16,785 nucleotides of DNA from an uncultured Lachnospiraceae bacterium (GCA_910588285.1 CAJUQB010000107.1:1-16785); one strand, 5' to 3'; shown: positions 6,868 to 15,238, numbered from the stretch's first letter. Made by a program: numbers and translations. The notes: generated from the letters alone by a model not told the origin.

Positions 6868-8004
6868 ATGAAAAAGAAATTCTTAACCTGTTTACTGACA
6901 GCTGCCATGACAGCGGCCCTTCTGGCGGGCTGCGGCAGCAAGCCGGCAGAGACGCCTGCGGATGCAAAGGAGCCGCCCGCACAGCAGGAACAGACGCCGG
7001 AGGCTCCGGCCGCAGCGGAGGATCCTGACGGCCAGAAGCCGGAAGAGCAGCAGGAGGGCAATGAAGGGCAGACGGAAGAGCCGGAGGCTGCGGCCGGGGA
7101 AAAGACCGGTGTGACGGTGCGGATCGGAGGCTTGTCCGGCCCGACCTCCATGGGGCTGGTAAAGCTGATGGAGGACAATGAGGCTGGCAATACCAGAAAT
7201 ACCTACGAGTTTGCGGAGCTGACCACAGACCCCTCCGCCTTTGTGGCACCTCTGGCTCAGGGAGAGATTGACATTGCGGCAGTTCCCTCCAACCTGGCAT
7301 CCGTGATCTACAACAACACCCAGGGGGGCGTAAAGCTTCTGGCAGTCAATACCCTTGGAGTGCTCAGCATTGTGGAGCGGGGGGACAGCATCCAGTCTTT
7401 TGAGGACCTGAAGGGCAAGACCATCTATGCCACCGGACAGGGGGCGACTCCGGAATATACCCTGCGGTATCTGATGCAGGAAAACGGTATGGATCCGGAT
7501 GGGGACCTTACGATCCAGTGGTGTGCGGATACCACGGAGGCACTGTCCTACCTGACGGCAGATGAGAGCGCGATTGCCATGCTGCCCCAGCCCTTTGTGA
7601 CGGTGGCTATGGGAAAGGTTCAGGGGCTTCGCGTGGCGCTGGACCTCAATGATGTGTGGGAGGAGCTGGACAATGGCTGTCGGCTGATCACCGGCGTGCT
7701 GGTGGTGCGCAGCGCCTTTGCAGAGGAAAATCCCCAGGCCCTGGAGGCATTTATGGAGGAGTACGAGGCCTCCGTGAGCTTTGTGTCCCAGGATGCGGCT
7801 CACACGGCGGAGCTGATTGAGAAATACGGCATTGTGCCGGCAGCAGTTGCCGAGAAGGCATTGCCTGGCTGCCATCTGACCTTTGAGAAGGGGGCACAGA
7901 TGAAAGCCTCGGCCAGCGGATACCTCAAAATCCTGTTTGACCAGAATCCGGCATCTGTAGGGGGAACGATGCCTGGTGATGATTTCTATTATGGAGCAGA
8001 ATAA
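6868..8004 (+). CDS. NitT/TauT-type ABC transporter substrate-binding lipoprotein
   Basis: The 378-residue protein has a lipoprotein signal peptide: MKKKFLTC, a hydrophobic core, then LLAGC with lipidated Cys22. Residues about 24-75 are a low-complexity linker rich in Ala, Pro, Glu and Gln that would hold the binding domain away from the membrane. The binding domain follows (TVRIGGLSGPTSMGLVKLME..., GEIDIAAVPSNLASVIYNN, FEDLKGKTIYATGQGATPEY), which resembles the SsuA/NMT1/TauA fold. Ligands of this class include sulfonates, nitrate, bicarbonate and thiamine precursors; the sequence does not decide among them. ATG 6868 follows TAGGAGG at 6852-6858; an in-frame ATG at 6775 would put a non-signal-like extension before the signal peptide and is rejected. 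The permease gene overlaps its 3' end. Confidence 0.9.
   Translation: MKKKFLTCLLTAAMTAALLAGCGSKPAETPADAKEPPAQQEQTPEAPAAAEDPDGQKPEEQQEGNEGQTEEPEAAAGEKTGVTVRIGGLSGPTSMGLVKLMEDNEAGNTRNTYEFAELTTDPSAFVAPLAQGEIDIAAVPSNLASVIYNNTQGGVKLLAVNTLGVLSIVERGDSIQSFEDLKGKTIYATGQGATPEYTLRYLMQENGMDPDGDLTIQWCADTTEALSYLTADESAIAMLPQPFVTVAMGKVQGLRVALDLNDVWEELDNGCRLITGVLVVRSAFAEENPQALEAFMEEYEASVSFVSQDAAHTAELIEKYGIVPAAVAEKALPGCHLTFEKGAQMKASASGYLKILFDQNPASVGGTMPGDDFYYGAE
7975..7980 (+). promoter_or_regulatory. Ribosome binding site that sets the ABC permease start
   Basis: GGTGAT at 7975-7980 can pair with the 16S anti-Shine-Dalgarno tail and lies 10 bases before ATG 7991. Starts at GTG 7976 or ATG 7979 would overlap this site, so ATG 7991 is preferred with moderate confidence. 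Confidence 0.5.
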
Positions 8005-8782
8005 GAAGCAGGCAGAAAAATTAAATACAGTCCAGGGCAAATGGCTGCAGCGGGGCATTGCCATTGCACTGGCATTGGCAGTCTGGCAGCTTGCAGCCAT
8101 GAAGATTCAGCAGAAGATTCTGCTGGTGACTCCGGCAGCAGTGGTGAGAAGGCTGTGCACCATTTGGCAGGTGGAGGGATTTTTTCCCTCCATCTGGTTT
8201 ACGTTCTGCCATATTTCCCTGGGCTTTTTGCTGGGCGTGCTGCTGGGATGTATCCTGGCAGTCCTGGCTGACAGGATCCGGTATGCGGAGACGCTGCTGT
8301 GGCCCTGGATGATCACCATTAAATCCGTGCCGGTAGCTTCCTTTGTGGTGATCTGCCTGATCTGGCTGTCTGCGGGAAACCTTTCGGTATTTATCTCCTT
8401 TCTGATCGTCCTGCCGGTGATCTATCAAAATATGCTGGCAGGGCTTCAGTCTCTGGACCCGTCCAGGAGGGAGATGGCCCAGGTATTTCAGGTGCCTCTC
8501 CGAAAGCGGCTGAAATATATCACGCTGCCTCAGCTCAAGCCGTATCTGATGTCTGCCTGCAGGGTGACTGTGGGAATGGCATGGAAGGCAGGGGTAGCGG
8601 CGGAGATCATCGGGACGCCCCAGGGCTCTGTGGGGAAAATGCTGTTTCAGGCGAAAATCTATCTGGATACGGATGACCTTCTGGCCTGGACAGTTGTGAT
8701 CGTAGTTCTCAGCGTATGTTCGGAAAAGTTGTTTTTGTTCATTTTACGGAAGCTTTTGTATCCGGGAAAAGGGCGGGGATAA
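7991..8782 (+). CDS. NitT/TauT-type ABC transporter permease
   Basis: This is a 263-residue membrane protein of the SsuC/TauC type. The first membrane segment (IAIALALAVWQLAAM) is followed by the conserved LLVTPAAVVRRL. Helices at about residues 75-95, 105-130 and onward follow. The ATPase-contacting loop is at about 155-185: DPSRREMAQVFQVPL, then ITLPQLKPYL. The final conserved segments are WKAGVAAEIIG and GKMLFQAKIYLDTDDLLAW, both hallmarks of this permease family. The start lies inside the lipoprotein gene (14-base overlap), and the ATPase gene begins four bases after the stop, so the three genes form one tightly coupled operon. The length matches the family. The ligand is not determinable here. 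Confidence 0.9.
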   Translation: MEQNKKQAEKLNTVQGKWLQRGIAIALALAVWQLAAMKIQQKILLVTPAAVVRRLCTIWQVEGFFPSIWFTFCHISLGFLLGVLLGCILAVLADRIRYAETLLWPWMITIKSVPVASFVVICLIWLSAGNLSVFISFLIVLPVIYQNMLAGLQSLDPSRREMAQVFQVPLRKRLKYITLPQLKPYLMSACRVTVGMAWKAGVAAEIIGTPQGSVGKMLFQAKIYLDTDDLLAWTVVIVVLSVCSEKLFLFILRKLLYPGKGRG

Positions 8783-8786
8783 AGCC

Positions 8787-9386
8787 ATGGAAATTCGTAT
8801 CAGACAGGTATCAAAAAGCTACGGAGAAAAGGAAGTATGGAGAGACCTCAATCTTGCAATTTCTCCTGGGAGCAGCACGGCCCTGATGGGAGCCAGCGGC
8901 TGCGGAAAGACAACGCTGCTGCGTATGATGATGCGGCTGGAGGAGCCGGACAGGGGCAGCATAGAGGGAGTCCCCCAAAGGATCAGCGCCGTTTTCCAGG
9001 AGGACCGGCTTTGCCCGGGCTTTACGGCAGCGGAAAATATCGAAATGGTTATGCAAACGCATAACAGAGAGGAACTTCTGGGGCATCTGACACGGCTGGG
9101 ACTGGGAGACAGCCTGGATAAGCCTGTGGAGACCTTAAGCGGAGGGATGAAGCGCAGGGTGGCGATTGCCCGGGCCTATCTGGCACCCTCGGAGATGATT
9201 TTTCTGGACGAACCGCTAAAGGGCCTGGATGAGGACACAAAGGCATCGGTGATTGCCTGGATGCAGGAGCAGCGGCAGGGGCGTACAGTCCTTCTGGTGA
9301 CCCATGACAGGGGGGAGGCCGGCCGGCTGGCGGAGCAGATCCTGGAACTGGATGCGCCTGCTCACAGCGCCGGAGCTTGCTCATAG
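8787..9386 (+). CDS. NitT/TauT-type ABC transporter ATP-binding protein (short)
   Basis: All ABC ATPase motifs are present in order: Walker A GASGCGKTT with Lys41, Q-loop AVFQEDRL, signature LSGGMKRRVAIARA, Walker B MIFLDEP, D-loop GLDE and switch histidine VTHDRGEA. It energises uptake by the permease encoded immediately upstream. At 199 residues it is about 40-60 shorter than typical SsuB/TauB proteins; the spacing between Walker A and the Q-loop is compressed (MRLEEPDRGSIEGVPQRISA) and the C-terminal extension is nearly absent. Short ATPases of this kind occur in clostridial SsuB-like operons, so it is probably functional. The stop codon TAG lies within the first unit of the inverted-repeat cluster at 9381. 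Confidence 0.92.
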   Translation: MEIRIRQVSKSYGEKEVWRDLNLAISPGSSTALMGASGCGKTTLLRMMMRLEEPDRGSIEGVPQRISAVFQEDRLCPGFTAAENIEMVMQTHNREELLGHLTRLGLGDSLDKPVETLSGGMKRRVAIARAYLAPSEMIFLDEPLKGLDEDTKASVIAWMQEQRQGRTVLLVTHDRGEAGRLAEQILELDAPAHSAGACS

Positions 9387-9466
9387 CAGCGATTCAGGAA
9401 ACGAATCATAGCAGTGATTCAGGAACGAATCTGAACAGTGTTTCAGACCGCGATTCAGGACCAGAT
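9381..9466. repeat. Cluster of degenerate repeats forming consecutive inverted repeats
   Basis: Two near-identical units start at 9381 and 9406, both reading TCATAGCAG(C/T)GATTCAGGAA then CGAA. Within them GATTC-N7-GAATC (9391-9407) and GATTC-N6-GAATC (9416-9431) are inverted repeats. TCTGAA-N6-TTCAGA (9430-9447) is a third, and a further GATTCAGGA occurs at 9452. The cluster starts at the ATPase stop codon and ends just before the GH3 promoter. Confidence 0.65.
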
Positions 9467-9500
9467 TGTGATAGCTTTCTCACAGAACCTGTGTTATACT
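9467..9500 (+). promoter_or_regulatory. Extended -10 promoter of the GH3 gene with a TGTGA-N8-TCACA inverted repeat
   Basis: TGTTATACT at 9492-9500 is an extended -10 (TGn plus TATACT). The -35 position (TAGCTT, 9472-9477) is poor. The inverted repeat TGTGA-N8-TCACA at 9467-9484 covers that -35 region. A weak -35 overlapped by a dyad suggests regulated transcription. The half-sites recall Crp/Fnr-type operators, but the spacing is two bases longer than the classical one. Confidence 0.55.
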
Positions 9501-9530
9501 GAAAAAAAGTGATACAGGAGGAAACACATC

Positions 9531-12395
9531 ATGAGCAAATATTATCTTGACCAGGAACAGTACGCATCCCTTGCACGCCAGGCAGCGGCAGAGGGGTGCG
9601 TTCTTTTGAAAAACGACAACAGTACCCTGCCGCTGAAGGAGGGAGACCGGGTGGCGGTGTTTGGGCGCATTGCCCACACCTACTATAAGAGCGGCCTGGG
9701 TTCCGGCGGCCTGGTGAATACCCGGTATGTGGTGGGGATCCTGGATGCATTGAGGGAGGAGAAGACAGTTACCCTGGATGAGCAGCTGCTGTCTGTATAT
9801 GAGGAATGGATCGCAGAGCACCCCTACGATGAGGGGGCAGGCTGGGGGCGGGTGCCCTGGTGCCAGGAGGAGATGCCTCTTGAGGCTTCGGTGGTGCAGG
9901 CTGCCGCAGACCGCTGTGATGTGGCTCTGGTGGTGGTGGGACGTACCGCCGGGGAGGATCAGGACAACAAAAAGGAGCCTGGAAGCTGGTATCTGACAGA
10001 GCTGGAACGTGATATGATCGCTCAGGTCTGCGCCCGGTTTGAACGGGTGGCAGTGGTGCTCAATGTGGGAAATATCATTGACATGGAGTGGGTGGAGGCC
10101 CTTAAGGTTCCGGCGGTGCTGTACGCCTGGCAGGGGGGCCAGGAGGGCGGACATGGCGCTGCAGATGTGCTGACAGGCCGGGTGAACCCCTGCGGGAAGC
10201 TGGCAGATACCATTGCATGCCGGATTGAGGATTATCCTTCGGATTCCAATTTTGGGGATGAGCTTTGCAATTTCTATCAGGAGGATATCTATGTGGGCTA
10301 CCGCTATTTTGAAACCTTTGGGAAGGACAAAGTGTTGTATCCCTTTGGCTACGGGCTGTCCTATACCAGCTTTTCTGTGGCAGCGGGGCTTACCCTTGGA
10401 GCGGATGGATGCAGGATCCGGGCGGAGGTGTCCAACACAGGCAGTCTGGCCGGAAAAGAGGTTGTCCAGGTCTATGTGGAAGCGCCTCAGGGAGCTCTGG
10501 GGAAGCCGGCACGGGTGCTGGCCGGTTTTGCCAAGACCGGGGAATTGCCGCCGGGAGCAGGCGAGGTGCTGTATCTTGATATTCCAAAAAGCAGCTTTGC
10601 CTCTTATGACGACAGCGGTATTACCGGCCATAAATCCGCCTGGGTGCTGGAGGCCGGGGAATATAAGTTTTATGTCGGCAGTGATGTGCGAGGGGCTGCC
10701 CTGATCGGAAGCTATGAGGAAGAGGAGCTGCAGGTACTGGAACAGCTGGAGGAGGCCTGCGCCCCGGTGCGTCAGTTTCAGCGCATACGGCCGGCATCCG
10801 GTCAGGAGGCGGCCGGCGTGGTGTCCGGCGGGTCCGGTCAGGAAGCGTCTGGCGGTGCGTCTGGCGGGAATGATCAGACTTTGGATGCCAACAGAGATTA
10901 TGCAATTGCATACGAGGAGGCGGCGCTGCGTACCGTGAATCCCTATGAGCGCCTGGCACAGCGACGGGAGGAGGATCTGCCCGTCACTGGCAGCCGGGGC
11001 TATTGCCTGGGAGATGTCTATGACGGCAAGGCTTCCTTGGATGAATTTGTGGGGCAGCTGACCGATCAGGAGCTGATCTGCCTGTTCCGGGGCGAGGGAA
11101 TGTGCAGCCCCAAGGTGACGGCTGGCTGCGGCGGAGCCTTTGGAGGCCTGACCGAGAGCCTTCGCGGCTATGGGATTCCTGCAGGCTGCTGTACGGACGG
11201 TCCCTCCGGCCTTCGGATGGACTGCGGAACCAAGGCATTTTCCATGCCAAACGGCGCGGCCTTAGCCTGCAGCTTTAATCTGGAGCTGGTGAAGGCGCTG
11301 TACCATATGACTGGCCTTGAGATGCGGAAGAACCGGATTGATCTTCTGCTGGGGCCTGGCATGAACATTCACCGGCATCCACTGAATGGCCGGAACTTTG
11401 AATATTTTTCCGAGGATCCTCTTTTGACGGGAAAGCTGGCCGTGGCGCAGCTTTTGGGGGCAGAGGATACGGGAACCACCCTGACCATTAAGCATTTTGC
11501 CGCCAACAACCAGGAGGCCAGGCGCCAGCAGGTGGATGCCGTGGTTTCGGAGCGTGCGCTTAGGGAGATCTACCTGCGGGGCTTTGAGCTGGCGGTGAAG
11601 GAAGGGCATGCCCGGGCAGTGATGACTACATATGCGCCCCTGAATGGCATCTGGACGGCCGGAAATTACGACCTTGTGACCACTGTCCTGCGGAGGCAGT
11701 GGGGCTTTGAGGGGTTTGTAATGACAGACTGGTGGGCCAAGGGCAATCTGGAGGGGGAGGACGGGACGCTGTCCAACCGTGCGCCTATGGTGGCTGCGCA
11801 GAATGATCTGAACATGGTGAATACGGATGCTGGCGATATGGAGCAGGATAATGTGCAAAAGGCTTTGGAACAGGGGCGTATCACCCGGGGAGAATTACAG
11901 CGCAATGCCAAAAATATTCTGGGATTCCTGCTGAAATCCCCGGCCATGCTTCATGAGCTTGGAAGGATCAGCCAGGAAGAGCTTCAGGAGATGCAGGAGA
12001 GGGAGGAGGATGATTTTTCCCCGGAGAATCTTAAGTATTACAGGCCCAATGAAGAGGGAGAGATTGTAGTTGACGGCAGCAGCTTTGCCACCTCCCAGGG
12101 GAACGCAGAGGTGTTTGGCATTGTGGTGGAGAAGTTTGGCATTTATGAGATTGAGCTGAACATGAAGTCCGACCTCTCAGAGCTGGCTCAGCTTCCGGTG
12201 TCAGTATTCTATGACAACGCGCTGAAGGCCTCAATCAGCATCCAGGGGACAGGCGGCGCCTGGGTGACGGAAACCAGGGAGCTGGGAGAGATTTTCGGCA
12301 ATATCCATTTTGTTAAATTGTATTTCGGTGCAAACGGACTGACTGTGGGCCGGGCCGTGATCCGTCTGAAGGAGGAGATAGAAGTGCCGTATTAA
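9531..12395 (+). CDS. GH3 family beta-glucosidase-like enzyme with permuted domain order
   Basis: The 954-residue enzyme has GH3 domains in swapped order. The GH3 C-terminal domain comes first (about 1-270, EGCVLLKNDNSTLPL to PFGYGLSYTSF), then a fibronectin-III-like domain (about 285-395), then the GH3 N-terminal TIM barrel (about 495-790). The catalytic nucleophile Asp733 lies in VMTDWW, and KHFAANNQE is also present. This order is known from beta-glucosidases of Ruminococcus albus and Butyrivibrio. A Gly/Ser-rich linker with a 12-residue duplication lies at 423-446. A further beta-rich domain follows at about 830-954. With no signal peptide it acts in the cytoplasm, probably on imported glucosides or xylosides; the substrate is not determinable. 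ATG 9531 follows CAGGAGGAAA. No terminator was seen before the next promoter. Confidence 0.92.
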   Translation: MSKYYLDQEQYASLARQAAAEGCVLLKNDNSTLPLKEGDRVAVFGRIAHTYYKSGLGSGGLVNTRYVVGILDALREEKTVTLDEQLLSVYEEWIAEHPYDEGAGWGRVPWCQEEMPLEASVVQAAADRCDVALVVVGRTAGEDQDNKKEPGSWYLTELERDMIAQVCARFERVAVVLNVGNIIDMEWVEALKVPAVLYAWQGGQEGGHGAADVLTGRVNPCGKLADTIACRIEDYPSDSNFGDELCNFYQEDIYVGYRYFETFGKDKVLYPFGYGLSYTSFSVAAGLTLGADGCRIRAEVSNTGSLAGKEVVQVYVEAPQGALGKPARVLAGFAKTGELPPGAGEVLYLDIPKSSFASYDDSGITGHKSAWVLEAGEYKFYVGSDVRGAALIGSYEEEELQVLEQLEEACAPVRQFQRIRPASGQEAAGVVSGGSGQEASGGASGGNDQTLDANRDYAIAYEEAALRTVNPYERLAQRREEDLPVTGSRGYCLGDVYDGKASLDEFVGQLTDQELICLFRGEGMCSPKVTAGCGGAFGGLTESLRGYGIPAGCCTDGPSGLRMDCGTKAFSMPNGAALACSFNLELVKALYHMTGLEMRKNRIDLLLGPGMNIHRHPLNGRNFEYFSEDPLLTGKLAVAQLLGAEDTGTTLTIKHFAANNQEARRQQVDAVVSERALREIYLRGFELAVKEGHARAVMTTYAPLNGIWTAGNYDLVTTVLRRQWGFEGFVMTDWWAKGNLEGEDGTLSNRAPMVAAQNDLNMVNTDAGDMEQDNVQKALEQGRITRGELQRNAKNILGFLLKSPAMLHELGRISQEELQEMQEREEDDFSPENLKYYRPNEEGEIVVDGSSFATSQGNAEVFGIVVEKFGIYEIELNMKSDLSELAQLPVSVFYDNALKASISIQGTGGAWVTETRELGEIFGNIHFVKLYFGANGLTVGRAVIRLKEEIEVPY
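10797..10868 (+). repeat. 36-base tandem duplication in the GH3 interdomain linker
   Basis: Two adjacent 36-base units encode SGQEAAGVVSGG and SGQEASGGASGG. They lie between the fibronectin-III-like and catalytic domains, a flexible position that tolerates length change. Confidence 0.85.
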
Positions 12396-12404
12396 GAATT
12401 CTGC

Positions 12405-12433
12405 TGGACAAATCTTCCATTTTTATTTATGAT
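12405..12433 (+). promoter_or_regulatory. Sigma-A-type promoter of the chemoreceptor/Crp operon
   Basis: TGGACA at 12405-12410 (five of six), a 17-base spacer and TATGAT at 12428-12433 (five of six) start ten bases after the GH3 stop. The leader to ATG 12537 would be about 95 bases. It contains no structure I recognise. Confidence 0.75.
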
Positions 12434-12536
12434 AGAATTATTAAGATAGAAAAAGGAGCGTATTTGAGGTGTTTTCGGATCGCGGGAGCATGAAATGCGC
12501 AGTACCTGCAGTATCATAAAAATGGAGGAACATGAG

Positions 12537-14534
12537 ATGAAAAGCTTAAAAGGACGTCTGGTATGCATTACCTGTGTGATTATATTGATCTGTTTGGGGC
12601 TTACTGCTGCCATCAGCTATGCCATTGCTTCCCGGCAGATATGGACGGAATCTGTGAACCGCTACACCCTGCTTACGGAGGCAACGGCTTCCAGGATTGA
12701 CGCCTGGCTGGGAGAGCAGTCGCAGCTGGTGGTGAATCAGAAGAATGCCATTGAAATTATGGGGAATTATGAGATCGACGATCTGATTTCCTACCTGACG
12801 CCTATCGTGGAGGACTATAATACGGAAGGGTATATTTACGATCTGTATTTTACTTCAACAGAGAATCAGATGGCATCAGGCTCCGGCTATGTGCCGGATG
12901 GAACGACAGATTTCACGAAGAGGGACTGGTATCTGGGAGCCTGTGAGGCGGAGGGATTGTATTTTTCGCCCCCTTACCGCGATACGGATTCCGGCAGGCT
13001 GGTGATCACCATATCGGAAAAGGTCATGGACGGGGATATTCTTCAGGGAGTGCTTGCTACGGATATATTTGTAGATACATTGATAGCGATGGTAAATGAA
13101 CAGCAGAGCGTGGCGGACAGCTACCTGTTCCTTGTGGACAATCAGGACGGCATTGTGACGCATCCCAATGACGCCTACGGATATGTGGAGGATGAACCTA
13201 TTTCCTTAAGCCAGGTGGCAGACAACCGCTACAGCCTGCTGGTTCAGGGGCTTGACAGCGGGGAGGCTGCCCCGGTATCCATCCGGGATTATGATGGAGT
13301 GCCCAGAGACTTTTTTCTGGGCAGGGTAGACAGCTGCCAATGGTATGTGGTTGCAGCCATCAGCGATCAGGTGATGAATCAGTCACGGAATTATATGTTC
13401 GGCGGGTTTCTGGTGGCACTGGTTATTTCCGTTGCCCTTGGGATTGTGATCACCATGGTGGTGGCTGCAAGGATTGTGAAGCCCATTACATCCCTGTCGG
13501 AGAAGATTGCCGCAGGAGATTTCTCCCAGGATATTCCGGTGAAGAGCCATGACGAGATCGGAATGCTGGCCCGCGGCTTCAACGGCTTGATGCAGAAAAT
13601 GCGGGTTCTTCTTGCAATTACGGTAAACAGTGTGGAGAATATCCAGTCCTTTGCCGGGGATCTGAACCAGGTGGCAGGGCAGCTGGTGGAGAACGCTGGA
13701 AGGGTGAATACAGAGATGGAGTCCATTGCAGGGGCTATGGAGACCCAGTATGCAAGCGTGGAGCAGGGAATGAGCCAGCTTACCAAGTTTGATGAGAATA
13801 TCGAGACCTTTGGGGAGAGCTATCACAGCATGGAGGAAACCATTGAGGATGTCCTTGGCAGGCTCAATGATTCCGTTGCGGCTGCACAGAGTCTGGAAGC
13901 CTCCACCAGGCGCTCCAAGGAAAATATGGGAACCATTTATCAGAATATCCAGGAGCTGGAACGGCTGTCAGAGAGCATTACAGAGATCGTGTCCACCATC
14001 AGCAGTATTTCCGAGCAGACAAACCTCCTGGCGCTGAATGCCTCCATTGAGGCGGCCAGGGCCGGAGAGGCAGGAAAAGGCTTTGCAGTGGTTGCGGATG
14101 AGATCCGCAAATTATCCGAACAGACCTCTGCTGCCACTACCAATATTTCCGGACTGATCGGAGACGTCCGCGGGCGAATCAATCAGGCAGTCTCCTCCAT
14201 CGGAGAGTCGTCCCGGACCTTTGCGGACAATACGAAGGATTCCCAGGTGGTTCTTTCCGTATTTGCCCAGATGAAGGAATGCCTGGATCAGATTGGCTCC
14301 ATCAACCAGTCTCTCTCCTCTGCCATGCATGTTTTTGTTGACAGCAAGGAGCATATTGACAGCTCCTTCGGAAGGATTGACAGCAATGTACATACCTGCC
14401 TTTCCTCCACCAATGAGGCGAAGAATTATTCCAGAGAGCAGACGGAATGCGTGGACAATCTGGAGGCCCAGACCAATGTACTCAAAGACCTGGCAGGCCG
14501 GCTGAAGGAGAGCACCCGGTCCTTTACGGTATGA
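12537..14534 (+). CDS. Methyl-accepting chemotaxis protein with dCache-type sensor domain
   Basis: The 665-residue receptor has the full layout. The first membrane segment (about 9-30) is followed by an extracellular dCache-like domain (about 35-280). A second membrane segment lies at about 286-310, then HAMP (about 311-365, VKPITSLSEKIAAGDFSQDI). A cytoplasmic signalling coiled coil contains the conserved hairpin tip EQTNLLALNASIEAARAGEA near residues 493-512. In the sensor, RDWY (129-132), PPYRD (145-149) and a following TDIF segment resemble the ligand pocket of amino-acid-binding dCache receptors, but the match is partial. ATG 12537 is chosen because GGAGGA at 12524-12529 lies seven bases before it; upstream ATGs at 12495 and 12522 are less favoured. 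The Crp/Fnr gene follows 29 bases later, suggesting one transcript. No CheR-binding pentapeptide ends the protein. Confidence 0.93.
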   Translation: MKSLKGRLVCITCVIILICLGLTAAISYAIASRQIWTESVNRYTLLTEATASRIDAWLGEQSQLVVNQKNAIEIMGNYEIDDLISYLTPIVEDYNTEGYIYDLYFTSTENQMASGSGYVPDGTTDFTKRDWYLGACEAEGLYFSPPYRDTDSGRLVITISEKVMDGDILQGVLATDIFVDTLIAMVNEQQSVADSYLFLVDNQDGIVTHPNDAYGYVEDEPISLSQVADNRYSLLVQGLDSGEAAPVSIRDYDGVPRDFFLGRVDSCQWYVVAAISDQVMNQSRNYMFGGFLVALVISVALGIVITMVVAARIVKPITSLSEKIAAGDFSQDIPVKSHDEIGMLARGFNGLMQKMRVLLAITVNSVENIQSFAGDLNQVAGQLVENAGRVNTEMESIAGAMETQYASVEQGMSQLTKFDENIETFGESYHSMEETIEDVLGRLNDSVAAAQSLEASTRRSKENMGTIYQNIQELERLSESITEIVSTISSISEQTNLLALNASIEAARAGEAGKGFAVVADEIRKLSEQTSAATTNISGLIGDVRGRINQAVSSIGESSRTFADNTKDSQVVLSVFAQMKECLDQIGSINQSLSSAMHVFVDSKEHIDSSFGRIDSNVHTCLSSTNEAKNYSREQTECVDNLEAQTNVLKDLAGRLKESTRSFTV

Positions 14535-14563
14535 CAGTTTGATTCCGAGGAGTGGGAAATACA

Positions 14564-15238
14564 ATGACAAAGCAAGCATTTGAATCTGTATATAGAGAAA
14601 TATTTCCGTTTTGGGACAGGATTTCAGAGGGGGACAGGGCCTATATCTGTCAGAATTCCTACGATATTACCTATCCCAAAGGAAAGAATATTCATGATGG
14701 AAGTGAATGCTCCGGCGTGATCCTTGTCCGCACGGGATGTATCAGGCTGTATATTATGTCGGAGGAGGGCAGGGATATCACCCTCTACCGCCTGCACAAG
14801 GGGGACCTGTGTATGCTGTCGGCTTCCTGCGTACTGGATGCAATCACCTTTGACGTGTTCCTGGACGCGGAGGAGGACAGCCAGTGCTGCGTGATCGGCG
14901 GCCCTGCCTTTGCGGCGGTTTCCCAACGGAATCCGGACATCCGTATATTTGCCCTGGAAACTGCGGTCAGCCGCTTTTCGGATGTCATGTGGGTGATGCA
15001 GCAGGTGCTGTTTATGAGCATGGATCAGCGGCTGGCCATCTTTCTCCTTGACGAATCGGCGCGGACCGGATCAGACACCATTGCACTGACACACGAGCAG
15101 ATTGCCCGGTATATGGGATCTGCCCGTGAGGTTGTGTCAAGAATGCTGAAATATTTTGCCAATGAGGGATTTGTGGAGGTGTTCCGCGGGGGGATCCATA
15201 TCCTCGACAGAAAACGCCTCCGGGATTTAACCCTCTAA
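14564..15238 (+). CDS. Crp/Fnr-family transcriptional regulator, Cys-rich
   Basis: The 224-residue regulator has an N-terminal cyclic-nucleotide-binding-like beta barrel (about 10-125), a dimer helix (about 130-160) and a C-terminal winged helix (about 170-222). The recognition helix is near SAREVVSRMLKYF (186-198). The GE...RS ligand motif that binds cAMP in E. coli CRP is replaced by DLCMLSASCVLDAITFDV, so cAMP binding is unlikely. There are seven cysteines (29, 49, 59, 83, 89, 108, 109), but no classical Fnr N-terminal Cys cluster. A thiol or metal sensor is plausible. ATG 14564 follows GAGGAG at 14547-14552; the GTG at 14552 overlaps that site and is rejected. The gene follows the chemoreceptor closely and converges with thioredoxin, overlapping it by 12 bases. 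Confidence 0.9.
   Translation: MTKQAFESVYREIFPFWDRISEGDRAYICQNSYDITYPKGKNIHDGSECSGVILVRTGCIRLYIMSEEGRDITLYRLHKGDLCMLSASCVLDAITFDVFLDAEEDSQCCVIGGPAFAAVSQRNPDIRIFALETAVSRFSDVMWVMQQVLFMSMDQRLAIFLLDESARTGSDTIALTHEQIARYMGSAREVVSRMLKYFANEGFVEVFRGGIHILDRKRLRDLTL

Noticed and set aside
6892..8100. 402-codon open frame on the minus strand
   Set aside because: It is opposite the clear lipoprotein gene, has His/Arg/Cys-rich composition and no motif, so it is a shadow frame.
9467..9484. Canonical CRP-cAMP site
   Set aside because: Half-sites TGTGA and TCACA are separated by eight bases rather than six, and the local Crp/Fnr protein lacks the cAMP-binding residues; it is kept only as an uncharacterised dyad.
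9480..10631. 383-codon open frame on the minus strand
   Set aside because: It is antisense to the GH3 gene, has no family motif and would run across the GH3 promoter.
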